DNA from: Chrysaora quinquecirrha
Taxonomy: Eukaryota; Cnidaria; Scyphozoa; Semaeostomeae; Pelagiidae
Assembly: GCA_014526335.1 (NCBI GenBank)
Contig: JACTAT010000037.1
Location: 14,706,831-14,770,830 of the forward strand
Length of the DNA stretch: 64,000 nt
Reading direction: 5' to 3'
Shown: one piece after another, positions 36,801 to 49,000 of the stretch
Layout: each line of letters starts with the position of its first letter
How positions within the stretch are numbered: the stretch's first letter is position 1
Notes under the pieces: model-generated
Told to the model about the DNA's origin: nothing
Databases searched by the model: none
Seen by the model: only the letters and a program-made list of their open reading frames with translations
Program-made: the position numbers and the translations under genes

Positions 36801-39800
36801 CAGCAGACAAATTCGAGATTCGATGTACTAACTTTGGCGAACGGTTACGCGGAGAGGGATTCCTAAACAAAAAGATTCTTCAATAACTAGAGATGTGATA
36901 TGTCATTTCAAGAATGCGTCCTGCTAGAGAGGCCAGAGACAACCAAAAAACGCGCAAGTTATAATGAAAAACGGTAGGGGTGACACCTTTATTCCTGCCA
37001 TTCGAATAACGGATGAAGCTTTCACAGCTGAGCTGAACTTCTATCTATCTATCTATCTACCAATTAATGCAAACTTCAACAAGCTGAAGGTTACTGCATA
37101 TAACAAAAATGAGAAAAAAAGAGAAAATAAAGGAAATGAGATGATGTACCCCCTGAGTAGGAAATTTTTTTTGATTAGTTTAACATCTATTCAAATTATT
37201 CCAAGGGGTAAGATAGTTTGAAAGTGAGCAGAGCAAGGTCAGACGAGAGGAGATTCACGAAGCAAACTTTGCGGGCCAAAAAATGTGAGCATTTTTTCTT
37301 TCCATGGATGACACACTGCAGCTTTGCACATCTAACTATGATTTTAAAAAAGGAAGATCAATAACATCAGAAAGAAAAAGTCTTAAAGGAAGGTTTGGGT
37401 GAAAGCTGTATGATTGAAGAGGCATTTGTCTTTGAATTTCTTTCTACCATTTTCAACTTTGAAAGCAAGACAGGCGACGTACAGTCGCGTGACAGTCCCC
37501 ACAACACGACGTGGCAGAATTTTCAGTGGAAAAGAGGAACACTTTCGTGTCACATTTTTTGCATATTTTGAGATACTAGCGAAACAAAACGGTTAGACGC
37601 GGATTTTTAAGTAATACTATCACACTACATGGTTATAATGGTATAATGAAAATGTTCACCTGTCTAATGTGGGTGTGCCTGGTGAAAACGAATCAAATAT
37701 CAGCAAATCCTAAAACGAAAGGATTTATATGACGTCGTGGTCAAGTTACGATAAAATACAACACACAAATATTTCACACTAAGCAGCCATGTAGAGCTAT
37801 GTTCCAAGCCATGTTCCAAGGCTATAAAGGTAAAGGTAAAGGTAAAGGTTATTGCGTTTATATAGCGCCCTAACTATAATTCAATATTCTAAGGCGCTTC
37901 ACAATTCTATAACCCCCTCAGCTCAAGCATTTTTTGTCTCCCTTGGAAAGTATATTTTTGAACAGCGTGCAGCCACATTCGGCGCTTCTGAAATTTTGTT
38001 GCTTTCATTGCCGAGGTACCAATTTTGCACCTTGGTGAGGAGAGGCACATTTGTGTTAACAACTTGCCCAAGGTTGTTATCTCTGCAGTCACAGTGGAAG
38101 ACCGTGGCTCGAACCTACAACATTCTCGTTGCGAGCCCTGCACGCTAACCACTGCGCCACATAACCAATAGGCTTCTCCCCACAGCAAATGGAGGGAAGA
38201 GGCTGTCATGAGAAGGCTGCTCGAAAAGAAAAGTTTCTGATTGGTCAATATGAGAAATGTAAACAAACGCCCTGATTGGCCCTTACAAAACTTTTCGCTC
38301 CTGTATGGTACAAATTACGGATAGAAAACTAAAGAGTTGAGAATTTTAAGCTGCATTTTACCTCGATGGGTATTCCAGTTTCAATACTTTCTTTCATTCT
38401 ACCAAACATAGTTACCATTTTGTCATGAAATGGTTTCAGAGATGCTGTAGATAGTCTGTCATGTAAAGAAAGACCAGAAGCAAGTTCGTCAACCTACAAT
38501 GAAAAAAATTCATTGTGATTACAGGGTTTCATTAGAAAAACAAGAGACTAAGATCTGTCTGGAATCTCAGAGCATTGTAAAGTTAATCAAAACTAAGTCG
38601 TTAAACATTGATTCAGAAATAAAATACATTTTAAACACGTTATGAGAACGGTATTGGGACACGAAAAGATGACGAAAAACCAGGCAAAAAATAGAAAAAT
38701 ATCCAGATCGAGAAAAAAGCCAAGTCTAGGCAAGCGTAGCATTGTTTGAAGAAGGGGGTGGCAGGAGGGATCTTTGGTACCGATACCATTTGGTACCAGT
38801 TTCCACCCAAATCGCAGGTAGTGGTACCACGTAATCCCAATTTTGGTCTGAGTTAACCACTGTCTCGGATGAAATGAATTGATTAACATAGCTATGAATT
38901 GATAGAATTACAAGGTTCTACCTTTTCAGAGCTTTTGGTACCAGATTCCACACTTTTTTCAGAATTTGGTAGATGAAAACAAGTCAGAAGGTACCATAGG
39001 TAAAAACTAAAATAGGGTTATTTTTGGAGAGAGGGTGACAGGGTAGTGATACCATCGTACTTCACTACGCGTGAGCTCAGTTAGTTAGTTAGGCCCGTTT
39101 ACACTGTATCGGATCACTTTTTGATCCGCTACAAAAAGTGTTCCCAGTATGAAAACATGTTCTCTTTGCCTTTCCGTTTACACTGTACCGGATCAGTTTT
39201 CGTTCGCTAAATCAAGCATGCGCACTTTTACATCTCATCTTACAACAACAACAAGGCCCAACTTTTTTGGCGCCAGAAAGTAACGATTGTGATTTGGCAG
39301 AAGATAAAAATAACAAGAGGTGATGGCAAAAGCAAATAAAAAACCTCAAAGTTATACGAATAACAATGTTAAAGAAGAAAAAATACTTTGCATGAACAAA
39401 AGAGGAGATATCTCTCTTGCTTCGAGTAGTTCTTGAATCCAAGACAAGTAAAGCTGCTGCTGGCATTGACTTGGAGACAGTAAAATCCAAATAAATCCAA
39501 GAAGGAGAATGATAAAACGCACATTTTATTTTCATCGTCAAAATCATTTCTCAAGAATGATGTTTGTAACTCCACGACTCAACAAGCAACCATATTAAAT
39601 TTGTGCGGGAAAATTTAACCTCGATGTGAATGGAAAATGGCCTCTTTGCGAATCAGCATCAAAAAGTGTATCGGATAGAAACGTTTACACTGTAGCGGAT
39701 CACTTTTGATCCGAACAGGTACAAGATTGATCCTCTTTCCTAGCAGGTACAAAATGTGTACGGATAGGTGAACAAAAATTGTATCGGATCACTTTTCGTG

Positions 39801-42800
39801 TGTAAACGGAAGCCTTATCCGATATACTTTTTGTAGCGGATGAAAAAGTGATCCGCTACAGTGTAAACGGGGCCTTAGAGTAAAATTAGCTAGGTAAAAA
39901 TGTGATTTTGTTTTGCTTAAAGCCAGGATACAGCCTCTTTTAACTCAAATAATATTACGGTGATACATTCTTGGCCTAAAATTCCATGAAATTGGGCCAA
40001 TGGGGTGCTGGCTTCGGCCGCAGTAACTCAGTTTTTTTTTCAAGATCAATCCAAAAAATTCAGATAACGGCCTTAAGGAGTTTCCCAATGTAAAGGGATC
40101 TGATTGGTTCTAAAAACAATGGTTTTGATTGTTTTTTGGGCAAATGCTGCAATCTGACCGGAAGACAGTTTTTGCATGTAGCTTGCCAGGTTCAGAGTTG
40201 CATGGGATCGGAGCAATTGTAAAAAAAAACGACAGAAACACTTAGGTAGTGAGTCTACATAAAGGGTAACAATACTTTTCCAAATACTCAGTATACAGCT
40301 AGCAGGAAGATGGGAATTCGCAGGAATAGAAGTATAGTGTACCTGATCTCTAAGATGATTCTTTAAAGATTCAACTTGCTCTTCTTTATCAGGGTGTAAA
40401 AATAGATATTCTTCATTCAAAAAGGCCTGTGAAAAAGAATAATACAAACTTTTTAATAAGAATACTCGAATTTTCGCTGAGGCTTAAAAATTTTCGATTT
40501 TGAATCTAAAGTTATTCCTAAATTATTCATAAGTGATACAACGTGTACAGAGCAATAGCCATGTACAGAGTGTACAGAGCAAGAGATATGGTGTTTTAAG
40601 CAAGCAAGCAATCTTTTCTCTTTAATGCATATCACTGGCTGTAGAGTTTTAACAGCAATCTTCTTGAGAATATTTTATAACACGCTAATTTGGAGGAGTG
40701 CTGGAGTGTTCTGTATGGCCGTTAGAGCTGTAAAGCCATAACACATATGGTTCATAGTGCACTACAGAATGGTGGTAATGGCAACAGGTAATATAACCTA
40801 CCGTCTGATATTTAGATATTCCTCCATTCACATTAGCATCAATAACACCATTAAGAACCATACTAAGAGGATTGATATTGCTCTCAGGATATCCTTCAAA
40901 CTTTGCAATAATTTCTGCAAGCTCTTTATTCTTTGAAGATATTGACTGTATCGCATTTTCAAGTGGATCCAGCTCTTCCTGTTAAAAGAGATAACTTCTT
41001 ATTTAATACTCATATTGCGATATCATTCTCCATGTAACTATCTCCTTGTCGTCAAATGCCTTATTGCCTGCACTAAAATAAAAGGGAATGAGGTTATATG
41101 ACAGGATACGTGTCAAGCCGGTTTTTCATCAGGTTGAATTTTCCGCGCCCAGCGGAGCGGCTATGGCTATTGTTTTTGAAACAATGCACGCGTTTAAAGT
41201 GTTTTGCGCAAAAGTGCTCCAATTAGAATAATGACTTTGTGTGAAAAGCTTTCGAGCGATTTGATTGGCAGGCACCTTCGGACGCCGCCGAAAAATTGAA
41301 GTCAATCCGACATTCAAAAAACGCGCGTAGCAGAGCGTTTAGAAGCGACAATTGTTAGAAATAACAATGTAAATGCAATAGCCGCTCCGCTGCACGAGAA
41401 AGAATGAGCCTAGTGGAAAACCAGCTTCAGGCAGAGTGTCCAAACAGACAGACAGACCTACAGACAGACAGACAGACAGCAAGACAAACAGACAGACAGC
41501 CGGACAGACAGACGGACACAGAGAGACAGACATTTTGCTAGAAAGTGCAAGCTGAAATGAACAAAATTAAAACAAAAATATTCACTTCTTACCCGTTTAG
41601 TTTCGATGACCAAACTCCATCTTAGAATATCCGGGAATTTGTTGCATGTTTTCATTGTAGTTCGCTCGAGCCAGAGGGTCTATAATGCAATAAATAAAAG
41701 AAAATAATTTCAGTTTAATAAAAAACATAGTTATCAACATTTTCCATACGACATACACGCTTTTTTTTTATAAGGAACCACTTTATAAGGAACCTACATG
41801 TAGAAGGCCCGAAAATTTAAAGAACTTATACTACTAAAGAGAAAATGATTAAGGAACTTTTCAATGTTGAATACTTTTATCACTGCAAATAATCAAGAAT
41901 TTGAAAGCCGTTTCCATTCATTTACAGTCAAAATATAAGAACATAGGGGCCCTATGGGCATGTTCGAAGAACGACTCTGGTTGAATATAGCTATTTCGGT
42001 CAAATGATGAAAGATGTTCATCGGTATGCACAACGATGACGATAATGATTATGATGATAATGGTGGTGGTTATGATGATGATGTTGATGAACACGATGAT
42101 CATGATGCTGGTTGGTAGGGGTGATTGTGGTTGTATGGTGGGTATGGTGGTGGTGATAGAGGTGGTTGTGGTGCTGAAGGGGTGGTTGTGGTGGTTGTGA
42201 TAGGGGTGATCGTGGTGATGGTTGTAGGGGTAGTTGTGGTGGTGGTGATAAGGGTGGTCGAGGTGATGGTTGTAGGGTGGTTCCGGTGGTGGTGATAGGG
42301 GTGGTCGAGGTGATGGTTGTAGGGCTGGTTGTGGTGGTGGTAGCGTTCCTTTAGATGTTGCACACCGTCAATGGTGGTGATAGTAATCATGATGATGATG
42401 ATGATGATGATTATCATTATTATTATTATTATGACGATTTTCATCGTGAGGATAATATTAATGATGATTTGTTTTGAAAACTGTTTTGAAATTGCCGCTC
42501 TTTGGCAAAACTCTTTGTTAAATGTTGAGAATGCCTGAAATGTCATTTACCAAAGCAAGGTGGCAATTTTCCAGTTCCATTTAGTAAACAAGGATGAGTC
42601 AGTTGTCACATGACCCCAGATTGACAAAAGTGCTTGCAGGCCGAATTGTGAACAACTAACCGCAAATTGCGCATAAATGGCCGAGACAATGGCCCTAATG
42701 GCATTCTTGACAATGGCCCTATTGTTACACGTTTTCCATTGTTCAAGCGTTGGTTAGTTGGTGAGTGTGTGAGTGTGTGAGTGTGTGAGTGTGTGAGTGA

Positions 42801-43005
42801 GTGACATCCACCCCACACCAATGTGTTCGAAGTTCTTCGAACACAAAAACGTGACATTTAGTATTTATTCGATTATCCGACCCATCATTTATCTGGACTT
42901 CGTTTATCAGGTCCATTTTGAATTTTCATTTACGAAATAATTATCCAGGGAGTATTCTTTTTATGTTCGAAGAATTTCGAACATATTGGTGTGGGGTGGC
43001 GTGTC

Positions 43006-43043
<38 letters not shown>

Positions 43044-46000
43044 CCACTTACTAACCAACGCTTGAACAATGGAAAACGTGTAACAATAGTATAAGCATCT
43101 CAAGAATGATGATGCGCAATTAGCGGTTGGCTATTCACAACGGCGGCCTGCAAACGGCTTTGTCAATCTTAGGTCATGTGACAATTGTTCTACTGAGTCG
43201 TAATAGTTCACTATGAGTCATCGTTGTTTACTTGATAAACGATGGCAAATTGCCACATTGGTTTAGTTAATGACATTTCAAACATTCTCATCATCGATCA
43301 TAGAGTCTGGGCAAGAGCGGCAATTTCAAAACACTTTTCAAAGCAAATCGTCATCATTCTCATCATCATAATCATCATAATCACCATCATCATCATGATA
43401 ATTACCATCTTTGACGATGTGGCTGTGGCAAGATCTAAAGGAATGGCACCACCACCACAAACACCCCTACAACCATCACCACGACCACCCCTATCACCAC
43501 CACCACAACCACCCCTACAACCATCACCACGACCACCCTTATCACCACCACCACAACCACCCCTACAGCCATCACCACGATCACTCCTATCACAACCACC
43601 ACAACCACCCCTACCTTCAGCACCACACCCACCCTACCACCACAATCACCCCCTACCAACCAGCATCATGGTCATCGTGGTCATCAACATCATCATCATA
43701 ACCACCACCATTATAATAATAATCATTATCGTCTTCGTTGTGCATACCGATAAATATCTTTCATCATTTGACCGAAATAGCTATATTCAACCAGAGTGGT
43801 TCTTCGAACATGCCCATAGGGCCCCTATGTTTTTGATGGAAACGTCAGAAATACTTTAACTGACAAATCAAACGAAACATCCAATGATGTAGATTGCTAA
43901 AAAGCAAGCAAACAAAGAAACAAGCAAGCAGGTCACGTTTCTGGAAAAATCACGTACCTCTTTCTATACTGAATGAATAAATTTTGACCTACTTACAAGT
44001 GAAGAATGAACAACAGATTAAGAACTTTTAAGCTTGATAATGAAAATTTAAGGACAGCCTGCCCGATTCGAAATTTTCTGGTGCATATCAATGAAAACTT
44101 TAAAGCTAAATCGTAAAAGATTATTACGTTGTTGCATGGGCTGTTTTGAGAATACGCTAATTTTTTCAAAACAAAAGATGAAAGTCTCAAAGAAAACAAA
44201 AAATAATTTAACGAGAATATCAAGTTTTAGAAAAAAACCGAAAATGCCGTCATGTTTTTCAACTTAAAAATTCTAAAAATATTAAGAATTTACACTATTT
44301 TGTAATTACTGTACCTTGAAATTTTCTCTGATATTTTTCTTCCCTTGATATATGGACCAGCTTGGGCAACAGGCTGAACATTGCAACATTGAATATCTAA
44401 ACACGTTAAGGAAAAATTAAAATTGATAAGTCAGACAAGATTTTAAGTTAAAGAAAAAAGATATCATATCAAAATTAATATAAATATCACACAAAAAATA
44501 TGTACGTTTAAAGACCAGTTAGCAGAAAAACATAGAATAACCGAAAAATATTAACAATAACTACAAGTTTTAATGGTAAAAAGTTAGCTAACAAGGGAAC
44601 CCTACTGAAATAAAAACAGCAGAAGGGAAATCAATAGATTTTCAGCTAAAAAGGAACCTCTTCTTCCATGAACACCCAAATATATATCCCCTAACAACTC
44701 TCTACTACGGATTCTGGGACCGTTATGCTAGCACCAGGAATGAAAAGGAGCAATGGCCAAAAGGCACTTTCGTTCCGTGGTTCAACTGTTTGGATAGGCC
44801 CACAAGATGCATTCAAGCCAGCACCATCCTGGTCAGCTTTTGAAAATATATTACAATTGTAGATGTTAATTTGCTTTGGTTTTTGGGTTTCGATCGATTG
44901 GAGTTGTGGATTGTGTCTATTCATTTCTATAGGATTATTATTTATATTAATGTTCATATTTATATTCTAATTAAGTTTTGCTAAGGTCCCATGAAAACCA
45001 GCCATTTTGGGGCCATTGTGTTTAATGAATTCAAAATGAATGAATGAAAATAACATGACTGTTGATGTGAAAAATTGAGACCAGGAAAGGCTGCCAGAGG
45101 TCACTATTGATTTCATCCAAGTAAGCTATAGCAAGCAGAATTCGATAAAAGTTCATTATGTCTTTAGAAGGAGTATGTATATCGAAAGAACATTTCACTA
45201 GATTGAAAAGATACATTGACCAGGCGATTGAAGATAGGTTTCATCTAATGGCTTGTTCGTAGACATCACCTGGAAGGCAAAAGTCATCATACTATAGTGT
45301 AACGGCAAACTTCATAGCTACTTCCTTTGATTAGAGGAGTGTTTGAGATTCATTTCATTAAAGAACAGTTCGACATGGAATTTTGAGGAATTAAAATATA
45401 GTACGAAATGCATGTTTATTATGTACAGACAATTAGAAGATATATAGATTTCTGTGTTCAAAAGTTTCAATCTATGATCCTCTACAGTGACTTCTATGAC
45501 TTCTAGTATGAATGAATGAAGAAGATCGAGGTGCAATGCACTCCTTGGAATCTCGTACAGCTTTAGCTGGAGTCTCTATTGATTTTCGTATGAATCTTGT
45601 AAGAATTCATTTGTTTCAACTGGATTCTCGTACGCTTTTTCGATGAGTGACATGCCCCTCAAAGAAGATCATAAAATGAAAAATTTGAAGATAGAAATCT
45701 ATATTTTTTGAATATCTCTAGTTAAGGAGCCCGTGTTGGATAGTTCATTTTGTACAATTATGTTTCAGTTCAATTGCTCATAAATATATCTTTCTACAAT
45801 TGGATGCATGTGTTATCCTTTTTCCAGCCTTGAAAATTACGCAATTTTTGCGCCACAAACATCTATGCTGTCACTGACATCCAGCATAGAACGAAGAAAC
45901 AGAAAGTTTTGCTCTTGTAAACGTGTCCAAACGGGATAGGTTCAAAAGAGATCTGCAAAATTCCAGATCCATTTAGTTGAAAACAAATACGCAAAGACAA

Positions 46001-49000
46001 AAACAAAACAATACACAAACAAGGCTACTTCTGGTGTAAACATTTCCATAAAATAGTATATATTAGAAAGTGACAGACCTTTGCATTGGGGAATTGCGCT
46101 TTGAGCCTCTGGGTAAAGCTGCCAAGTTTGTCGTATTCAAGTCCACGATAAACAAATACATGGTCCTGCAGAAAAACAAGAATATGAATAAGTGATAAAT
46201 AAACGTGGTTTGCTCCATCACTTTTATAGATCATTTTGGTATGAACGTTAGACAGCACAAAAATTTTTCGAAATCACATGATATCGAGTTTTTATGTGAA
46301 AATCTTATAAAGTAGCTAAAACTTAGTCTAGGTACAAAGTTTCACTGTCCTTGTGCTTGTGTTCTTAATTTTATGAGCATTCAAAGTTCCCGATTTCATA
46401 AAGGCTTTGACCGCTAAAAATGAACTTGGTGAAACTTTTTACTCCACTCAGTCAAAGCCCTCATAAAATCGTAAACTTTGGACGCTCGTAGAATCGATAA
46501 TACGCGCGCTTAGATAGTAAAACTTTGCACCTAGACTAATTTTTGGGTGCTATATACGATTTTTGCATCGCAAAATTGATATCTTGCGATTTCGAAATTT
46601 TTTTTTCAACCGAAATGATCTATACCAAGCAACCCGCAATGGAGGGACAATCACAAGAATATTTCGTTATCTGATACTGCTTTCATACTGACACTTCAAA
46701 CCAGCTTTATTAAACCAGCTTAGATTTCCACCAATCAGATCAATTCGATTTGTTGAACTGACCAATCAGAACGCAGCATTTGTAAAGCTGGTTTTATTAA
46801 AAACCGGTTTAACTTGCAGTGTGAAAGAAGTATGAGAGTATTGTACCCAGACAACAAAACCTGTTTAAGAAAGTTTCCATTGACATTCTCTCAACATGTG
46901 CAACATAACACATTTGATTATTTGATATTCAGCACTGTTCGGTACGTCAGGAAAAAACGAAAACATTCTCTAGTTGTACAAGTATACTTTGTTTTGGCTT
47001 TAAAAGTATCCAAAATGTCCGCCATGTTTCGCAGAACTGACATTCTCTCAACATTCGAAACATAACATAACAACACATGTTGATTTATCTATTCAGGACT
47101 ACTTGATATAGATTGATTACCTTCCTCCCACTCTTTCGGAAACAGCTTCTAACAACTACAACAACATACAGCTGTTTCCTCAGAGTGTAGTTGGAGCGGT
47201 GTGGTGGAGTGTGGAGGAGCATAGACTACGACAAATGTAATAAGTCTATACTTGATACGTCGGAACAACGCAGAAACGTTGTTTAGTTGGCGATAACGCA
47301 GTTCAACTTTGCAAGTCAACGAAAGGGAAAATTACACTCTGACTGAAGTTTCTTATCAGACAGATTCTAGATTATAGATTCTTAATAAAAATACATTTTT
47401 TCTGAAATCTACAAATAAAATAATACCTTATAATAATGTGGAAATCCTTGACCGCAAAATGAGACTCGGAAATACTCTGGTTCAGGTCGCAACTCTCGCA
47501 TGATATTGTCATAAAACTGAGCTTGTGTTCGCTTTGAAAAAAAAAATGAAAATAATTATCAAAATCTAGAACAGGTAGAAGGAATAAACCGTACACGCTG
47601 AAGCTCAAAGCAATAGACGCTTCCGCAAAAGATGGCCGCCGTTTTCGCCTATTGTTTTCATTAAGGATTTTCGAAAGGAATTCTGGGAATAATTTCTTAG
47701 TTACGTTTTTACATAGCTGCAGACGTTGAATTTGTAGCTAAGGAAATTGTTGCCAGAATTCCCTTCGAAAAACCTTAAGAAAACCAAGGGATTGACAGAA
47801 CGGCCGCCATCTTTTGCGGAAACCTCTATTATCAAAGCTAAACAAAACTATGCATTCGCTATAGCTAAAAGTTTAGAAATAATGAGACAATGTGAGAAGA
47901 TACGATCAGGACAGGCTTCGAGCATGAGATACCCAGTTGTGTAGGCCAATTTTCTACCAACTGTGATACCTGGCCACAGGATCTCAGGGAGTCCTAGCTG
48001 TACCCATCGGTCACAAGAAGGAGACAGAACCCTCTTGCAAATGAAGATTCTTCTCCACAGGCCATATACATAGCAGTGGTTGGCTATGATAGTACTCCAC
48101 GAACGGATACAGATGGGTAATCGATGTTAGCGACTGGTACGACTTGTGGGGATCTGGTCCTGGTAATTTTAATATCTCAAGTTCTCTCAAAAAGTACTCC
48201 TGATTCAAAATTTCCGTATTTTTATCTTTTGCAACCTGAAGAGGTCTCAATCAAGTTAGGTTCTTGACGGCTCTTGTGATAATAAACCTAGTGTAATGTG
48301 GGGCAAAATGAGAGACTTAAGCAAATCTTCATTATTTATTCAAACATGAATAGGTGAATACAACAAAAAAGGCTATGATATGATGTTTGAAGTATGAAAC
48401 TTACAATAAAAAAAGCAAAATCTCTCTAAAAGATTTTAAACTTAAGAAATCTCTTCTTTATTTGCAATAGGCCGCTTGTCTCATTTTGCCCCGCATTTGG
48501 GGCAAAATGAGACGCACCATATTTTATATATTCTCAACCCCTAAAAGTCAACAATGCTAGGTAAAATTTATAAGTATCATTGATAGGGTGCTCAAGCATC
48601 AGGAGTGTGGGGCAAAACATATATCTCTATTTAATGTGTATATAAGCTTGAAATATAAAAAGGCTCAAAATAAAATTTGGCACTTAGATAAGATATACTC
48701 AACTGAAATTAAACAAATGTAGAATTCAAGCGCAGAAAAATTCACGAACAGAGGACTTACTAGAATATTGCTGAGTTTTGAAAAATCAATCAGTTCTTTT
48801 TCATAAATATTCGCAAGCTCCTTGCATAATTTCAGCCCATTTTCCCATGTCTACAACAGGAGAGAATCTTTTCTCTAATTCTACCCTATTATCCTTTTGC
48901 CTAACTCCCTACATAGCTACTATGCTCTCCACGATCCTGTTACACCAAGTCTTTCCCACTTTCCATGCTCCAAATCTTGTGCCTAAGTTTCCACAATGCC

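Noticed and set aside
41440..41535. Possible CRISPR-like regular repeat
   Set aside because: A simple CAGA microsatellite without spacers, in an animal genome.
42100..43859. Long Pro/His-rich open frames on both strands (148 and 205 codons)
   Set aside because: They are translations of the 48-bp minisatellite and GGTGAT tracts in the two mirrored arms of a transposon.
43945..43955. An 11-base micro-exon (TATAGAAAGAG between AG and GTACGT) to fill the DOCK gap
   Set aside because: It leaves the wrong phase for the next exon and is far too short for the missing segment.
44691..44957. 88-codon minus-strand frame within the DOCK gene
   Set aside because: Exons 23 and 24 join directly in phase around it, and its sequence does not match the family.
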